Shown: one piece after another, positions 40,799-49,948 of the stretch | Layout of the letters: every line of letters begins with the position of its first letter | How positions within the stretch are numbered: the stretch's first letter is position 1 | Assembly (NCBI GenBank): GCA_031399165.1 | Contig: JANNOO010000005.1 | Coordinates: forward strand, 111,391 to 175,390 | Length of the DNA: 64,000 nucleotides | Direction of reading: 5' to 3' | Source of the DNA: JAKFWI01 sp031399165 | Lineage (GTDB): Bacteria; Pseudomonadota; Alphaproteobacteria; Caulobacterales; Aquidulcibacteraceae | Program-made: the position numbers and the translations under genes | Notes under the pieces: model-generated | Database searches by the model: none | What the model was told of the DNA's origin: nothing | The model's input: the letters and a program-made list of their open reading frames with translations, nothing else

Positions 40799-42544
40799 GT
40801 GCGCGCGTCCTCTCCCGCGCCGCGCGCAACCCTGATTGGCCGCCTTTGGCGCGACCATGTAAAACGGTACCGCACTGACCTCTTGCTTTTGGTGCCGGTT
40901 CTTGCGGCCGTGTCGCTTATCGGCGTCGCCTATGCGTGGATATTGAAGGAAACTGGCGACCGCCTCCAAAGTAACGACCTTAGCGTCGCGATCTGGGCGC
41001 CGTTGGCGATTATCGCTGCCGCCATCGTGCGCAGCGGCCTTACGTGGCTGCAGGCGATCATGAGCCAGGGCATCGGGCAGAAGGTGCTGCGCGACGTGCA
41101 GGGCGCCGTGTTCGCCAAGCTCGTGCGATCCGACTTCGCGCGCTACAGCCGAGAAAACTCCGGTCAGATGGTTTCTCGCCTGATCAATGACGTGAACATC
41201 GTCTCAGATGGGCTGATCCGCTCCAATCAAGTTGTTATGCGCGATACCGTTACGCTGATCGGCGCGCTGATCAGCGTCGTGATATACGATCCAACGCTCG
41301 CGCTTTTGGTTCTGGTGCTATTCGCCATCGCGGGGCCGGGTCTCGGCGTCATCGCGCGTCAGGCGCGCCGGCAAACCCATTCTCAACAAACGATGATGGG
41401 CAAGCTGACGGCTATGCTGTCGGAAAGTTTTTCTAGCCCGCGTTTCATAAAAACGTATGGGCTGGAAAACCGCGAAGAACAACGGGCGCGCGGCATTTTC
41501 GAAGAGCGCCGGCGCATCGCGATGAAGCTGGTTTATAACCGCTCTCGCGCCGAACCGCTTTTGGAAGTGATCGGCGGTCTGGCTTTCGCCGTGACCATCT
41601 TCGTTGCCAGCACCCGCATTGTCGCCGGTGAAATGACGATCGGAGACTTGCTGGGCATCATCACGGCTATCGGCATCGCTGCGCCGGCGGCGCGCAGCCT
41701 GGGCACCTTCAACACGGTCATGAACGAGGGCGTCGCCGCCCTGTCGCGCATCTACGGCGTGCTCGATGAACCAGACCAGATCATCGACAATGCAGGGGCC
41801 AAGCCTATCACAATTGCCACAGGCGCGATCGCGTTTGAGTGCGTGTCATTTACCTATGGCGAAACGCAAGCGCTTCGTGATGTGACCCTTGAGATCGCGC
41901 CCGGCGAAACGCTTGCGCTTGTTGGTCCTTCCGGCTCGGGCAAGACAACCCTGTTCAACCTGATCCCGCGCCTGTTCGATGTTGACACCGGCCGTGTCGC
42001 GATCGATGGCCAAGACGTGCGCGATGTAACCATCGCCTCCCTGCGCGCTTCGATCGCGCTGGTAAGCCAGGACGTGGTGCTGTTCGACGACACGGTCCGC
42101 GCCAATATCGCGTTCGGCCGGGGCGGCGCCACGGAAGCCGAAATCATCGAAGCAGCGAAAGCGGCGGCGGCGCATGACTTCATCGCCGCGCTGCCGCAGG
42201 GCTATGACACCCCCGTTGGCGAGCGCGGCGCGGCGCTTTCGGGCGGCGAACGCCAGCGCATCGCGCTTGCGCGCGCCTTCCTGCGCGACGCGCCGATCCT
42301 GTTGCTCGACGAAGCCACTTCCGCGCTCGACGCTGAATCTGAGCGCAAGGTGCAGGAGGCGCTCGGACGTCTGGCCAAAGGGCGCACCACGATCGTCATC
42401 GCCCACAGGCTATCGACGGTTCGCGACGCGGACCGGATTGTGGTTCTGGAAGATGGCGCACTGCGCGAAAGCGGCCGCCACGACGATCTGATGGCCAAGG
42501 ACGGTCTATATGCGCGGCTTGTGCGCCTGCAGTTCAGCGCCTGA
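40799..42544 (+). CDS. ABC exporter, MsbA-like
   Basis: The 581-residue protein joins a six-span membrane domain and an ATPase with Walker A VGPSGSGKTTLFNLIPR, signature LSGGERQRIALARAF and Walker B LLLDEATSALDAES. Size, domain order and its neighbours (DUF374, waaA, lpxK, lpxL) fit the lipid A flippase MsbA, which moves core-lipid A across the inner membrane. The GTG at 40799 is chosen because it directly follows the DUF4170 stop; the frame is open further back inside that gene. Confidence 0.88.
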   Translation: MRASSPAPRATLIGRLWRDHVKRYRTDLLLLVPVLAAVSLIGVAYAWILKETGDRLQSNDLSVAIWAPLAIIAAAIVRSGLTWLQAIMSQGIGQKVLRDVQGAVFAKLVRSDFARYSRENSGQMVSRLINDVNIVSDGLIRSNQVVMRDTVTLIGALISVVIYDPTLALLVLVLFAIAGPGLGVIARQARRQTHSQQTMMGKLTAMLSESFSSPRFIKTYGLENREEQRARGIFEERRRIAMKLVYNRSRAEPLLEVIGGLAFAVTIFVASTRIVAGEMTIGDLLGIITAIGIAAPAARSLGTFNTVMNEGVAALSRIYGVLDEPDQIIDNAGAKPITIATGAIAFECVSFTYGETQALRDVTLEIAPGETLALVGPSGSGKTTLFNLIPRLFDVDTGRVAIDGQDVRDVTIASLRASIALVSQDVVLFDDTVRANIAFGRGGATEAEIIEAAKAAAAHDFIAALPQGYDTPVGERGAALSGGERQRIALARAFLRDAPILLLDEATSALDAESERKVQEALGRLAKGRTTIVIAHRLSTVRDADRIVVLEDGALRESGRHDDLMAKDGLYARLVRLQFSA

Positions 42545-42560
42545 TCTTTGAATAAAGCGA

Positions 42561-43244
42561 TCACTCGCGGCGCAGTATCTTGTCGACCAGGATGTTGGCC
42601 CACCATTGCGACATGAACTTCTGCTTCGTGGCGGCCGGGTCGTAATCCTCACGCACCCAATCTAGCAGAGGCTGCTCGCCATTGGTTGCGGCAAGATAGG
42701 TCTCAAAGAAAAAATCCAGAATGCCGGTCTTGCCTTCGCGGAAATGACCGTACTTGCGCGAAAGCTGCGCCATAGCTTCCCGCGCCGGCCGTTCCAGATG
42801 CAGCATCACGTATAGCGCGCTCATGATCCCGGCGCGGTCCGCACCTGATTTACAATGCATCAGCGCCGGATACGCGATCTCATCAAACAGCGCCTTGGCG
42901 CCGGTCAACTGCTCTTTCGACGGCATATCGCGTGAGCGCACCTGGAAGGTGACAAGGTTCAACCCCGCCGCTTGGCAGGCCTCCCGTTCCAGAAGGTAAT
43001 GCCCAGCCCCGGATTCGCCGCGCAGGTTGACGATGGTTTTGAACCCCTGCGCCGCGTATCTGGCGATCTGCTTGGGCGAAGGCTGATTAGCCCGGGCCAT
43101 CTTGCCCGGCTCAATCCAATGAAAATTTGTCCAGCCGACGCGCAGGAAGCCGTGATCCTCCCACATCAGCCCCTTCCAGGCGCGCCGCCGCGCGGCGGCG
43201 TCGGCGCTGGTGAAATCGCGGAGCGGGGTAGTCGTGGCGTCCAT
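42561..43244 (-). CDS. Tyrosine phosphatase-like protein
   Basis: The 227-residue protein has the phosphatase P-loop HCKSGADRAG (CxxxxxR) with an upstream GFKTIVNLRGESG, the layout of dual-specificity and Siw14-like phosphatases. The general acid region cannot be fixed by eye. The start is the ATG at 43244 (MDATTTPLRDF); the longer open frame upstream would overlap the region before DUF374. It is antisense to the surrounding lipopolysaccharide genes, with 17 bp to the msbA-like stop and 97 bp to the DUF374 start. Confidence 0.85.
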   Translation of the reverse strand: MDATTTPLRDFTSADAAARRRAWKGLMWEDHGFLRVGWTNFHWIEPGKMARANQPSPKQIARYAAQGFKTIVNLRGESGAGHYLLEREACQAAGLNLVTFQVRSRDMPSKEQLTGAKALFDEIAYPALMHCKSGADRAGIMSALYVMLHLERPAREAMAQLSRKYGHFREGKTGILDFFFETYLAATNGEQPLLDWVREDYDPAATKQKFMSQWWANILVDKILRRE

Positions 43245-43340
43245 CAGGGCCGGGCCGAACAGCGCGCCGCCTGTGGCGCCGGAACGCCGCACCCTATAAG
43301 GATGAACCCTGGCCTGCGAAAGCCCCAGCACCGGACGGTA

Positions 43341-44102
43341 ATGTTCAAGAGGTTTCTCCGTTCGCGTCTCATGCAAGCCCTCCTGGGCTGGCTGGTGGGC
43401 GCTTACATGTTGCTCGTTGGTCTCACCACCCGCTGGACTGATATCAACCGCGGCGCAGCTGAACGGCTCTGGTCGTCGGGCGGGCCGGTCGTGATCTGTT
43501 TCTGGCACGGGCGGGCGCTGTTGAGCCATATCGGCTGGGCTCTGGGCCGCTGGGGCCGGGCCCGGACGCAGCCCGTCAAGGTGTTGATCTCGTTCTCCCG
43601 CGAAGGAGCGGTCGCCACTTCCGCCTCGCGCGTGGTCGGTGCTGGCGTCATCCGCGGTTCAGCCGCCAAAGGCGAAAAGCGCAAGGGCGGAATGGAAGCT
43701 GCCCGCGAGATGTTGCGCCATCTGGGCGCGGGCGGCGCGGTGGCGCTGGCGCCCGATGGCCCGCGCGGACCTCGCATGCGCGCCCAGTTCGGCCCCGTTC
43801 AACTTGCCCGCCACGCCGGCGCGCCGATCATTGCGTTTGCCTGGGCTACCCGCCGCTACAAGGTGTTCAATTCCTGGGATCGTTTTGTTCTGCCGCTGCC
43901 GTTCGGGCGTGGATACTACATCTGGAGCGATCCGATCGTGGTCGAGCGCGGCGCCTGCAGCGAAGCGCTCGAAATAGCGCGGCGCAATCTGGAAGAAGAA
44001 CTGACGCGCATCACCGCGGAGGCCGATCGCCTTGCCGGTTTGCCAGCGATTGAGCCGGCTCCTGCACCGCAGCCCGCGCCGCACGAGGCGCACGCCTCGT
44101 GA
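43341..44102 (+). CDS. DUF374 lysophospholipid acyltransferase family protein
   Basis: This 253-residue protein has one N-terminal hydrophobic segment (LLGWLVGAYMLLVGLTT) and the acyltransferase motifs ICFWHGRALLSHIG and ALAPDGPRGPRMRAQFG. It belongs to the DUF374/LPLAT superfamily, which commonly precedes waaA in alphaproteobacteria and is presumed to acylate a lipid A precursor or related lipid. A start at 43302 (MNPGLRKPQHRTV) is also possible. Its stop overlaps the waaA GTG (GTGA). Confidence 0.88.
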   Translation: MFKRFLRSRLMQALLGWLVGAYMLLVGLTTRWTDINRGAAERLWSSGGPVVICFWHGRALLSHIGWALGRWGRARTQPVKVLISFSREGAVATSASRVVGAGVIRGSAAKGEKRKGGMEAAREMLRHLGAGGAVALAPDGPRGPRMRAQFGPVQLARHAGAPIIAFAWATRRYKVFNSWDRFVLPLPFGRGYYIWSDPIVVERGACSEALEIARRNLEEELTRITAEADRLAGLPAIEPAPAPQPAPHEAHAS

Positions 44103-45385
44103 AGCATCCGTTTGGTCTGGCGGCCTATCGCGGCGTCAGCGCCGCGCTGGCGCCTCTTTCCGGCGCGTTCATGAATGCGCGCGCCCGCGCCGGCAAAGAA
44201 GACGCCGCACGCATCGGCGAACGGTTCGGCCGCACCGCCGCGCCGCGCCCCCCCGGCTCACTGGTCTGGTTGCACGGCGCAAGCGTCGGCGAGGCGCGCG
44301 TCTTGATGCAGATCGTGCGCGCGCTGCATGAAAAGCGCGACGATCTGCATTTCCTGATCACCACCGGCACAACAACGTCAGCCGCTGACGTAACGGCCGC
44401 GCGCCTGCCGCACACAATTCACCAATATGCGCCGTTCGATCTGAATGCCGCCGCCGCCTCACGCTTTATCGCGCACTGGCGCCCTAACCTTGCGGTATTT
44501 GCCGAAAGCGAGTTTTGGCCCAACATGGTGCTGCGCACGGCGCAGGCTGGCATCCCCCTGGCGCTCGTCAACGCACGCCTTTCCGAACACAGCCTCGCGG
44601 GTTGGCAGCGTTTTCCGGCAAGCGCCGCGCGCCTGCTATCGGCCTATAGCTTGTTGCTGGCGGCGGACACGGCGAGCGCCGCGGGCCTCGAAAAACTGTC
44701 GGGCAGGCCGGTCGAGCACATCGGCAACCTCAAGCTGGCGGCGCCGGCGCCTGCGCCTGACGCCGCGCTGCTGAAAGCGCTTCGCGCAGAGATCGGCGAA
44801 CGGCCCGTCTGGCTCGCCGCGAGCACTCATGCTGGTGAAGAAGAAATCATCCTCGCCGCGCACGCTGTGCTGCACGAAACATTTCCCGATGCGCTTTTGG
44901 TCCTGGCGCCGCGTCATCCCGTGCGCGGAGAAGCGGTCGCTGCACTGGCCGGGGGCGCGCCGCGCCGGTCGCAGAACGCGAACATTGGCGCAGCTTCCGT
45001 TTACATCGTCGATACGCTCGGCGAGTTGGGAACGTTCTTCGCGCTTGCGCCGGTGACGCTTATGGGCGGCAGCCTGTTACCCGCGTTTGCGGGACATAAT
45101 CCGATCGAACCGGCCAAGGCCCTTTCGGCGGTGCTTAGCGGACCATATGTGCGCAGCTTTGCTGATCTATACACCGCTCTACTGAGCGCAAAGGCGGCGG
45201 ACATGGCATCTGACGCGTCCGCGATTGCCGCCGCTGTCAAAAGACTTTGGACCGACGAAGACGCGCGCGCCGGGCAGATCAAACGCGCCGCCGCTTTCGT
45301 GGCGGGCGGAGGGCAGACCCTATCGGCAACGGTGGAAAAGCTGATCGGTCTGCTCGATCACGGAAGAGCGCATGCGCCCGCCTGA
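44099..45385 (+). CDS. waaA: 3-deoxy-D-manno-octulosonic acid transferase
   Basis: WaaA (KdtA) adds Kdo to the lipid A precursor. The 428-residue GT30 protein has WLHGASVGEARVLMQIVRAL, then FAESEFWPNMVLRTAQAG, then TLMGGSLLPAFAGHNPIEP, all diagnostic. It starts at a GTG overlapping the DUF374 stop and ends 14 bp into lpxK. An N-terminal hydrophobic anchor is weak here (AAYRGVSAALAPL). Whether it adds one or two Kdo cannot be told. Confidence 0.95.
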   Translation: MKHPFGLAAYRGVSAALAPLSGAFMNARARAGKEDAARIGERFGRTAAPRPPGSLVWLHGASVGEARVLMQIVRALHEKRDDLHFLITTGTTTSAADVTAARLPHTIHQYAPFDLNAAAASRFIAHWRPNLAVFAESEFWPNMVLRTAQAGIPLALVNARLSEHSLAGWQRFPASAARLLSAYSLLLAADTASAAGLEKLSGRPVEHIGNLKLAAPAPAPDAALLKALRAEIGERPVWLAASTHAGEEEIILAAHAVLHETFPDALLVLAPRHPVRGEAVAALAGGAPRRSQNANIGAASVYIVDTLGELGTFFALAPVTLMGGSLLPAFAGHNPIEPAKALSAVLSGPYVRSFADLYTALLSAKAADMASDASAIAAAVKRLWTDEDARAGQIKRAAAFVAGGGQTLSATVEKLIGLLDHGRAHAPA

Positions 45386-46367
45386 GTTCTGGGACCATGC
45401 GCACGGCAAGGACTCAGCCCCCGTTCTGCGCACGCTGCTTTTTCCGTTAGGCGCGCTTTACGCCGCGATCGGCCAGGCAAAATTCAAGAACGCCACGCCA
45501 GAGCGGGTCGCGGCGCCCGTCATTTGTGTCGGCAACCTTACCTTGGGCGGAACAGGCAAAACGCCGGTGGTGCGCAGCCTGCGCGAGCGCCTCACAGCCC
45601 GCGGTGTAGAAGCGCACACGCTTTCGCGCGGACACGGCGGCAAGGAGCACGGCCCGTTGCGCGTTGACCCCGCCCGCCACACGCACAAGGACGTGGGCGA
45701 CGAGCCGCTAATGCACGCGCAGGACGGTCCAGCCTGGATCGCGCGCGACCGCGCCGCGGGCGCAAAAGCCGCCATCACCGCAGGCGCTGGCGCGATCCTG
45801 CTCGATGACGGGTTTCAGAACGGCGCGTTGGCGAAAGACCTGTCCATCCTCGTCTTCGATGCCGCGTTGGGGCCGGGCAATGGCAGGGTCGTTCCCGCTG
45901 GGCCGCTGCGCGAACCGCTGCTGGCCGGACTGCCCCGCGCCGACCTTGTCGTTCTGATGCACCCGGAACAGGAAAAGCGCGCCACACCCGGCTGGCTGGC
46001 GCCGTTCAAGGGAACAATCGTCAACGCCGCGTTGGCGCCTTCCGCGGCGGCGCCGGGCGGGCCGCTTTTCGCGTTTGCGGGGATTGGCAGGCCGCATAAA
46101 TTCTTCGAAGCGGTAACGCGGGCTGGCGGGCTGCTGATCGATGGTGTTGCCTTTCCCGACCATCATGTATTTACCGCCTCGGAACTTTCGATGCTCGAAC
46201 AACACGCCGCCGCGCACGAAGCCCGTCTGATCACGACGGAAAAGGATTTCGCGCGCCTGCCAGCGGCGTTCAGGCAGCATGTGGCGGTTTTCCCCGTAAG
46301 CGTTGCATTCGAAGAAGAAGCACTGATCGAAACGGCGCTGTCGCGCGTGCTGGACAAGCGCGCATGA
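45372..46367 (+). CDS. lpxK: Tetraacyldisaccharide 4'-kinase
   Basis: LpxK phosphorylates the 4' position of the tetraacyl-disaccharide to form lipid IVA. The 331-residue membrane-associated P-loop kinase has Walker A VGNLTLGGTGKTPVVRSL and the B region ILLDDGFQNGALAKDLSIL. It overlaps waaA by 14 bp and the next gene by 4 bp (ATGA). Because Kdo transfer needs lipid IVA, waaA and lpxK adjacent make sense. Confidence 0.96.
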   Translation: MRPPEFWDHAHGKDSAPVLRTLLFPLGALYAAIGQAKFKNATPERVAAPVICVGNLTLGGTGKTPVVRSLRERLTARGVEAHTLSRGHGGKEHGPLRVDPARHTHKDVGDEPLMHAQDGPAWIARDRAAGAKAAITAGAGAILLDDGFQNGALAKDLSILVFDAALGPGNGRVVPAGPLREPLLAGLPRADLVVLMHPEQEKRATPGWLAPFKGTIVNAALAPSAAAPGGPLFAFAGIGRPHKFFEAVTRAGGLLIDGVAFPDHHVFTASELSMLEQHAAAHEARLITTEKDFARLPAAFRQHVAVFPVSVAFEEEALIETALSRVLDKRA

Positions 46368-47305
46368 CCGCGCTGGAAGCCGCCGCGCCGCCGCCGGTAA
46401 AGCCGGTGCACTGGCAACACCGCGTCGAGGCCGCCGCATTCAAGGCCTATCTTTCGCACTTCAACAAGATGAGTTTCGACAAGGCTTCGGCGGCGGGGGC
46501 CAATTGGCTCGGCCGGATCGGCCCGCTCACCACCAAGCACGAGACCATGCTCCGCAATCTGCGCCTGGCGTTCCCCGACGAAACTGAAACGTGGCGCGCC
46601 GATCTGGCGCGCGCGACATGGAACCAGTTTGGCCGATCGCTCGGCGAGTTTCCTCATCTGCATGAAGTTTCGTTCGCAGAGGGCGAAGCGCGCACGCAGG
46701 TGATCGGTCGGGACATATTCACCATGGCGCGCGAAAGCGAGACCGGCGCCGTGTTTTTCTCCGGCCATATTTCCAATTTCGAGCTCATGCCGATCGGCAT
46801 CGTAAGACATGGCGTTAAATGCGCGATGACCTATCGGGCGATGAACAATCCGCTCGTCGCCAAGCTCGTGCTGGGGCAACGTGCAGTCAACGGAACGCCC
46901 GATCAATTTCCCAAGGGCCGGCAGGCTGGCATAGGCATGCTCCGGACGCTGAAGCGCGGCGATGCCGTCGCCATTATGATCGACCAGAAATACAATGAAG
47001 GCGTAGCACTGCCATTCTTCGGCTATGAGGCGATGACGACTGACGCGCCCGCACGGCTGGCCCTCCAATATGGCGCGCCGCTCATTCCGCTATCAATCCG
47101 TCGCGTCGATCAAACGCGCTTCATTCTGCACGCACACGAGCCGATACCACTAGACAAGACCGTATCCCGCGACGAAGCGGTGCGCGCCGCCTCGCTCAAG
47201 ATGAACGCGTTCCTGGAAAACACGATCCGCGCCGCACCCGAGCAATGGTTCTGGGTCCACCGGCGCTGGCCGAAAGAAATCTGGAAAAAAGCCGGCGTGA
47301 TCTAG
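46364..47305 (+). CDS. Lysophospholipid/lipid A acyltransferase, LpxL/HtrB type
   Basis: The 313-residue protein has the family's catalytic HxxxxE motif in FFSGHISNFELMP and a later AIMIDQKYNEGVALPFFG, as in late lipid A acyltransferases that add secondary acyl chains. It starts in an ATGA overlap with lpxK and is the last gene of the block; the next gene is convergent and overlaps by 4 bp. Which acyl position it uses is not predictable. Confidence 0.9.
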   Translation: MTALEAAAPPPVKPVHWQHRVEAAAFKAYLSHFNKMSFDKASAAGANWLGRIGPLTTKHETMLRNLRLAFPDETETWRADLARATWNQFGRSLGEFPHLHEVSFAEGEARTQVIGRDIFTMARESETGAVFFSGHISNFELMPIGIVRHGVKCAMTYRAMNNPLVAKLVLGQRAVNGTPDQFPKGRQAGIGMLRTLKRGDAVAIMIDQKYNEGVALPFFGYEAMTTDAPARLALQYGAPLIPLSIRRVDQTRFILHAHEPIPLDKTVSRDEAVRAASLKMNAFLENTIRAAPEQWFWVHRRWPKEIWKKAGVI

Positions 47306-47892
47306 CCCGGAAACGTCTGCACGCCAATGCGCTCTAGCTGGCCGTCACGCAGCGCGTAACAGGCCTGACTCTCCATTCCCTGCACAAAGCAGAACATTGG
47401 CGCCTTTGCAGCGCGGATCTGTTCATAGCCTTCGCGATCAATGTCCGGATAGAACGGAAATTCGCCGGAATCCGGCTGCGCGGCGCCGCTCGCCCAGGCC
47501 GGCAGCTTGTCGGACGATGCGAAGGGCGACGATTGCTGGTCCAGCCATTCGGCGAGCTTTGTCTGCATGGCACTGGAATCCTTGGCCTCATTGAGTCCGA
47601 ACAGGTGCTGCGTGGGCGCCGCCTCGACCATAATCGCCGTTCCGTCCGCAGCGCGCACAACGATCGTCGCGACCGCCTGCTCGCAGGTCGGCCCGGAGGC
47701 GTAGGCTTCCGCACTGTAGGAACCGCGCTCAGCCGCGATCCATGTGCTGCGGGCCGAAGCGGCGCAGTCATTCAGCACAGCCGGCTGCGCGGACGTGTTT
47801 GCCGCGACAGGCGTATTTGCCGCCGGCCCGCAGGCCGCCAAAGCGCACGCCGTGAGACCGGCCAGAACCAGAACCGCCGCTATCTGTTTCAT
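47302..47892 (-). CDS. Putative lipoprotein of unknown function
   Basis: The 196-residue product starts MKQIAAVLVLAGLTACALAACGPAAN with lipobox-like LTAC and LAAC sites, so it is probably lipid-anchored. The mature part has paired cysteines (NDCAAS, PTCEQ, MFCFVQ, QACYAL) and no recognised domain. The ATG at 47892 has a good GAGGGAGAGAG upstream. It is convergent with the lpxL-type gene. No functional hint beyond envelope location. Confidence 0.72.
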   Translation of the reverse strand: MKQIAAVLVLAGLTACALAACGPAANTPVAANTSAQPAVLNDCAASARSTWIAAERGSYSAEAYASGPTCEQAVATIVVRAADGTAIMVEAAPTQHLFGLNEAKDSSAMQTKLAEWLDQQSSPFASSDKLPAWASGAAQPDSGEFPFYPDIDREGYEQIRAAKAPMFCFVQGMESQACYALRDGQLERIGVQTFPG

Positions 47893-48059
47893 GACTCTCT
47901 CCCTCGACTCACCCAATGCTGACCCTGTTTCATGGCCATTTCCAGACGCCCGGCCGCTGGCGCGGGCACTTGAACGTCAACGTCACTGGACCCACACCCC
48001 CTGCTATGGGTTAAATACCTATACTGCCGGCTCAGACGGTAGGGACGAGGGGTGCGTCA

Positions 48060-48758
48060 ATGTCAGTACCGGCTTCTATGACCTGGATTTGGTGGGCGAT
48101 ACCGAGCGTCGTCGCCGTGCTAGGCGCGCTTTTGTTCATCTCCGGCCTCGGCAAATTGTTCGATGGCCGGCCGTTTTCCGGCTCCCAGGGCATAATCGGC
48201 GGCGTGGCATTCCTAGGCATTGGCCTGGCCGGCGCCCTGCTTGGCCTCAACATCCAGACATATTCGCGCCTGGCCTATGAACGCCCGGTCGCTACCGTGA
48301 CCGTGAAGGCCAAAGAGTCGGCGCAGAAGATTTATGACGTCACGATCACGCGACTCGACGGCGGAAACAAAGCCCAATCCTGCCAAGTTCAGGGTGACGA
48401 ATGGATCCTGGGCGCGCGGGTGCAGAAATGGCAACCGTGGGCCAATGTGTTGGGCCTGGACGCAACGTACGACCTCGATCAAATGGCGAACAAATATTAC
48501 AACGCGCTTGAAGCCAACGGTAAGCCGATCACCGCCTGCGATCTGGCGGCGGGTCAGCCCGAAGTGAACCAGTACGTACCGCCGGGCGTGGTCTCCTGGC
48601 TGATGCAATTGGTCCAGGTTGAGGACCGGCGGTTTGGCTCAGCCAATTACATGCCGCTGGCCGATGGCGCGGCCTACACTGTGGTCATGACTCAGTCCGG
48701 CCTTAACAGCGAACCGGCTAATGACACGGCCCGCAGAGCTTACGACGCGCCGCGCTAG
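48060..48758 (+). CDS. Membrane protein of unknown function
   Basis: The 232-residue protein has two N-terminal membrane spans (about residues 8-32 and 42-65), followed by a soluble domain that begins YSRLAYERPVATVTVKAK and contains the pair SCQVQGDEWILGARVQ and TACDLAAGQ. Homologues with this opening are widespread in proteobacteria and sometimes labelled efflux pumps, which is not justified from sequence. It is convergent with the second SUMF1-fold gene, with a 4-bp overlap. Confidence 0.72.
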   Translation: MSVPASMTWIWWAIPSVVAVLGALLFISGLGKLFDGRPFSGSQGIIGGVAFLGIGLAGALLGLNIQTYSRLAYERPVATVTVKAKESAQKIYDVTITRLDGGNKAQSCQVQGDEWILGARVQKWQPWANVLGLDATYDLDQMANKYYNALEANGKPITACDLAAGQPEVNQYVPPGVVSWLMQLVQVEDRRFGSANYMPLADGAAYTVVMTQSGLNSEPANDTARRAYDAPR

Positions 48759-49555
48759 TTCAGCGTCCGCCCTACGCGGATGCCGAAATTAGAAAGGCGC
48801 ATGCCGGCGGCGTCCTGAAACCGGAACGTCGCAAGCTGATAATGCACGTTGTTGTTCCACGAGCCGCCGCGTATCACGCGCTTGCTGCAATCGCCGCTCA
48901 GCCACGCCGAGCCGTCAGTGGGGGCGCCTGCGTAATTCGAATTGACGCAATCCTCGACCCATTCCCAGACATTGCCGTACATGTCGTAAAGCCCGAACGC
49001 ATTGGGCTTGAAGCTGCCGACCGGCGCGGTTTTGGAATCATCGAATGGCCCGCCGCAGCCATAACATTGCGCGTTGCCGGTCCCGATCTCATCGCCCCAC
49101 TGAAACGCCGTCTTGCTGCCCGCGCGCGCGGCGTACTCCCACTCCGCCTCTGACAGCAGGCGGTATGGCGCGCCAGCCACGCGCGTGTTGATCCACGCGA
49201 TATAGGTTTTGGCGTCGTTCCACGACATCCGGATCACCGGACGATTGCCTTTCCCGAAACCGGAATCGGCGCCCCGGCTCATTTTTTCCTGATCGGCCAG
49301 GCTGCAGCCGCCCGCGCGCACGCACGCCTCGAACTCATCCCAGCTCACTTCGAACTTGCCAACCGCGAACGGCTTGAGCGTCACGCTGCGGACCGGCCCA
49401 GCGAGATCGTCATTCGACCCCATCTCAAACGTCCCGCCGGGCACGCGCACCATCACCGGGCAGTCCGGGCAATCGCGAAACTCCTGAATGGCCTGAGCGG
49501 CCGCGGGCGCGGCAAACGCCGCCGCCAAGACAAAAATCAACCCAGCAAGTCTCAT
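48755..49555 (-). CDS. SUMF1/FGE-sulfatase-fold secreted protein
   Basis: This 266-residue protein has a cleavable signal peptide (about residues 1-20, AAFAAPAAAQA) and an FGE-sulfatase domain with MVRVPGGTFEMGSND, YRLLSEAEWEYAARAG, MYGNVWEWVEDCV and KRVIRGGSWNNN. Like its paralogue at 34771, it lacks the cysteine pair that follows RGGSW in catalytic FGEs (here NNNVHYQLATFRFQDA). Several paired cysteines (DCPDCPV, CYGCG) suggest disulfides. No sulfatase gene is nearby, so the role is open. Confidence 0.88.
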   Translation of the reverse strand: MRLAGLIFVLAAAFAAPAAAQAIQEFRDCPDCPVMVRVPGGTFEMGSNDDLAGPVRSVTLKPFAVGKFEVSWDEFEACVRAGGCSLADQEKMSRGADSGFGKGNRPVIRMSWNDAKTYIAWINTRVAGAPYRLLSEAEWEYAARAGSKTAFQWGDEIGTGNAQCYGCGGPFDDSKTAPVGSFKPNAFGLYDMYGNVWEWVEDCVNSNYAGAPTDGSAWLSGDCSKRVIRGGSWNNNVHYQLATFRFQDAAGMRLSNFGIRVGRTLN

Positions 49556-49770
49556 CCCGCCCTCCGCAAGCGCTTCGGCGTTCGTATACAGGCGATGAGC
49601 CGCCGCAGGCGAATTACAGGCTCGTGAAGCCCTGGCGAGGCCGTCCAGCCCTTGCCGCCTTACCCACCTTGAGGCATAACGACCCCTGTTTCAGCTAAAG
49701 CTCTGCTCTGGACTGGACGGTGGGTGCGAAACCTCCGCCCGCGAGGGGCTGACCGGAAGCTGGGGCGCGT

Positions 49771-49846
49771 AGGAGTGTAGCTCAGCTGGTAGAGCATCGG
49801 TCTCCAAAACCGAGGGTCGGGGGTTCGAGTCCCTCCACTCCTGCCA
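49771..49846 (+). tRNA. tRNA-Trp (CCA anticodon)
   Basis: The 76-nt gene folds as a cloverleaf: acceptor AGGAGTG/CACTCCT, D arm GCTC..GAGC, anticodon stem TCGGT/ACCGA with loop CTCCAAA giving anticodon CCA, T loop TTCGAGT, and an encoded GCCA end. It is followed by secE and nusG, the conserved alphaproteobacterial order. The 215 bp upstream are non-coding; a weak candidate promoter is TTGCCG (49652-49657) with CATAAC (49675-49680), spaced by 17. Confidence 0.97.
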
Positions 49847-49948
49847 GGACGATCGAGCGGGGCGCTACCGCCACGCCCCCTATCGCCACGTAGTGGCCGA
49901 ACTTATATGCGAGAGGCTCCCATGGCCCCACGCGACAGAGGTGACGAT

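Noticed and set aside
42561..43529. 322-residue version of the phosphatase
   Set aside because: The first 95 residues are low-quality text over the DUF374 upstream region; the ATG at 43244 gives a normal-length protein.
49858..49879. Hairpin GGGGCG..CGCCCC after tRNA-Trp as a terminator
   Set aside because: No T run follows and secE-nusG lie directly downstream, so a terminator there is not convincing.
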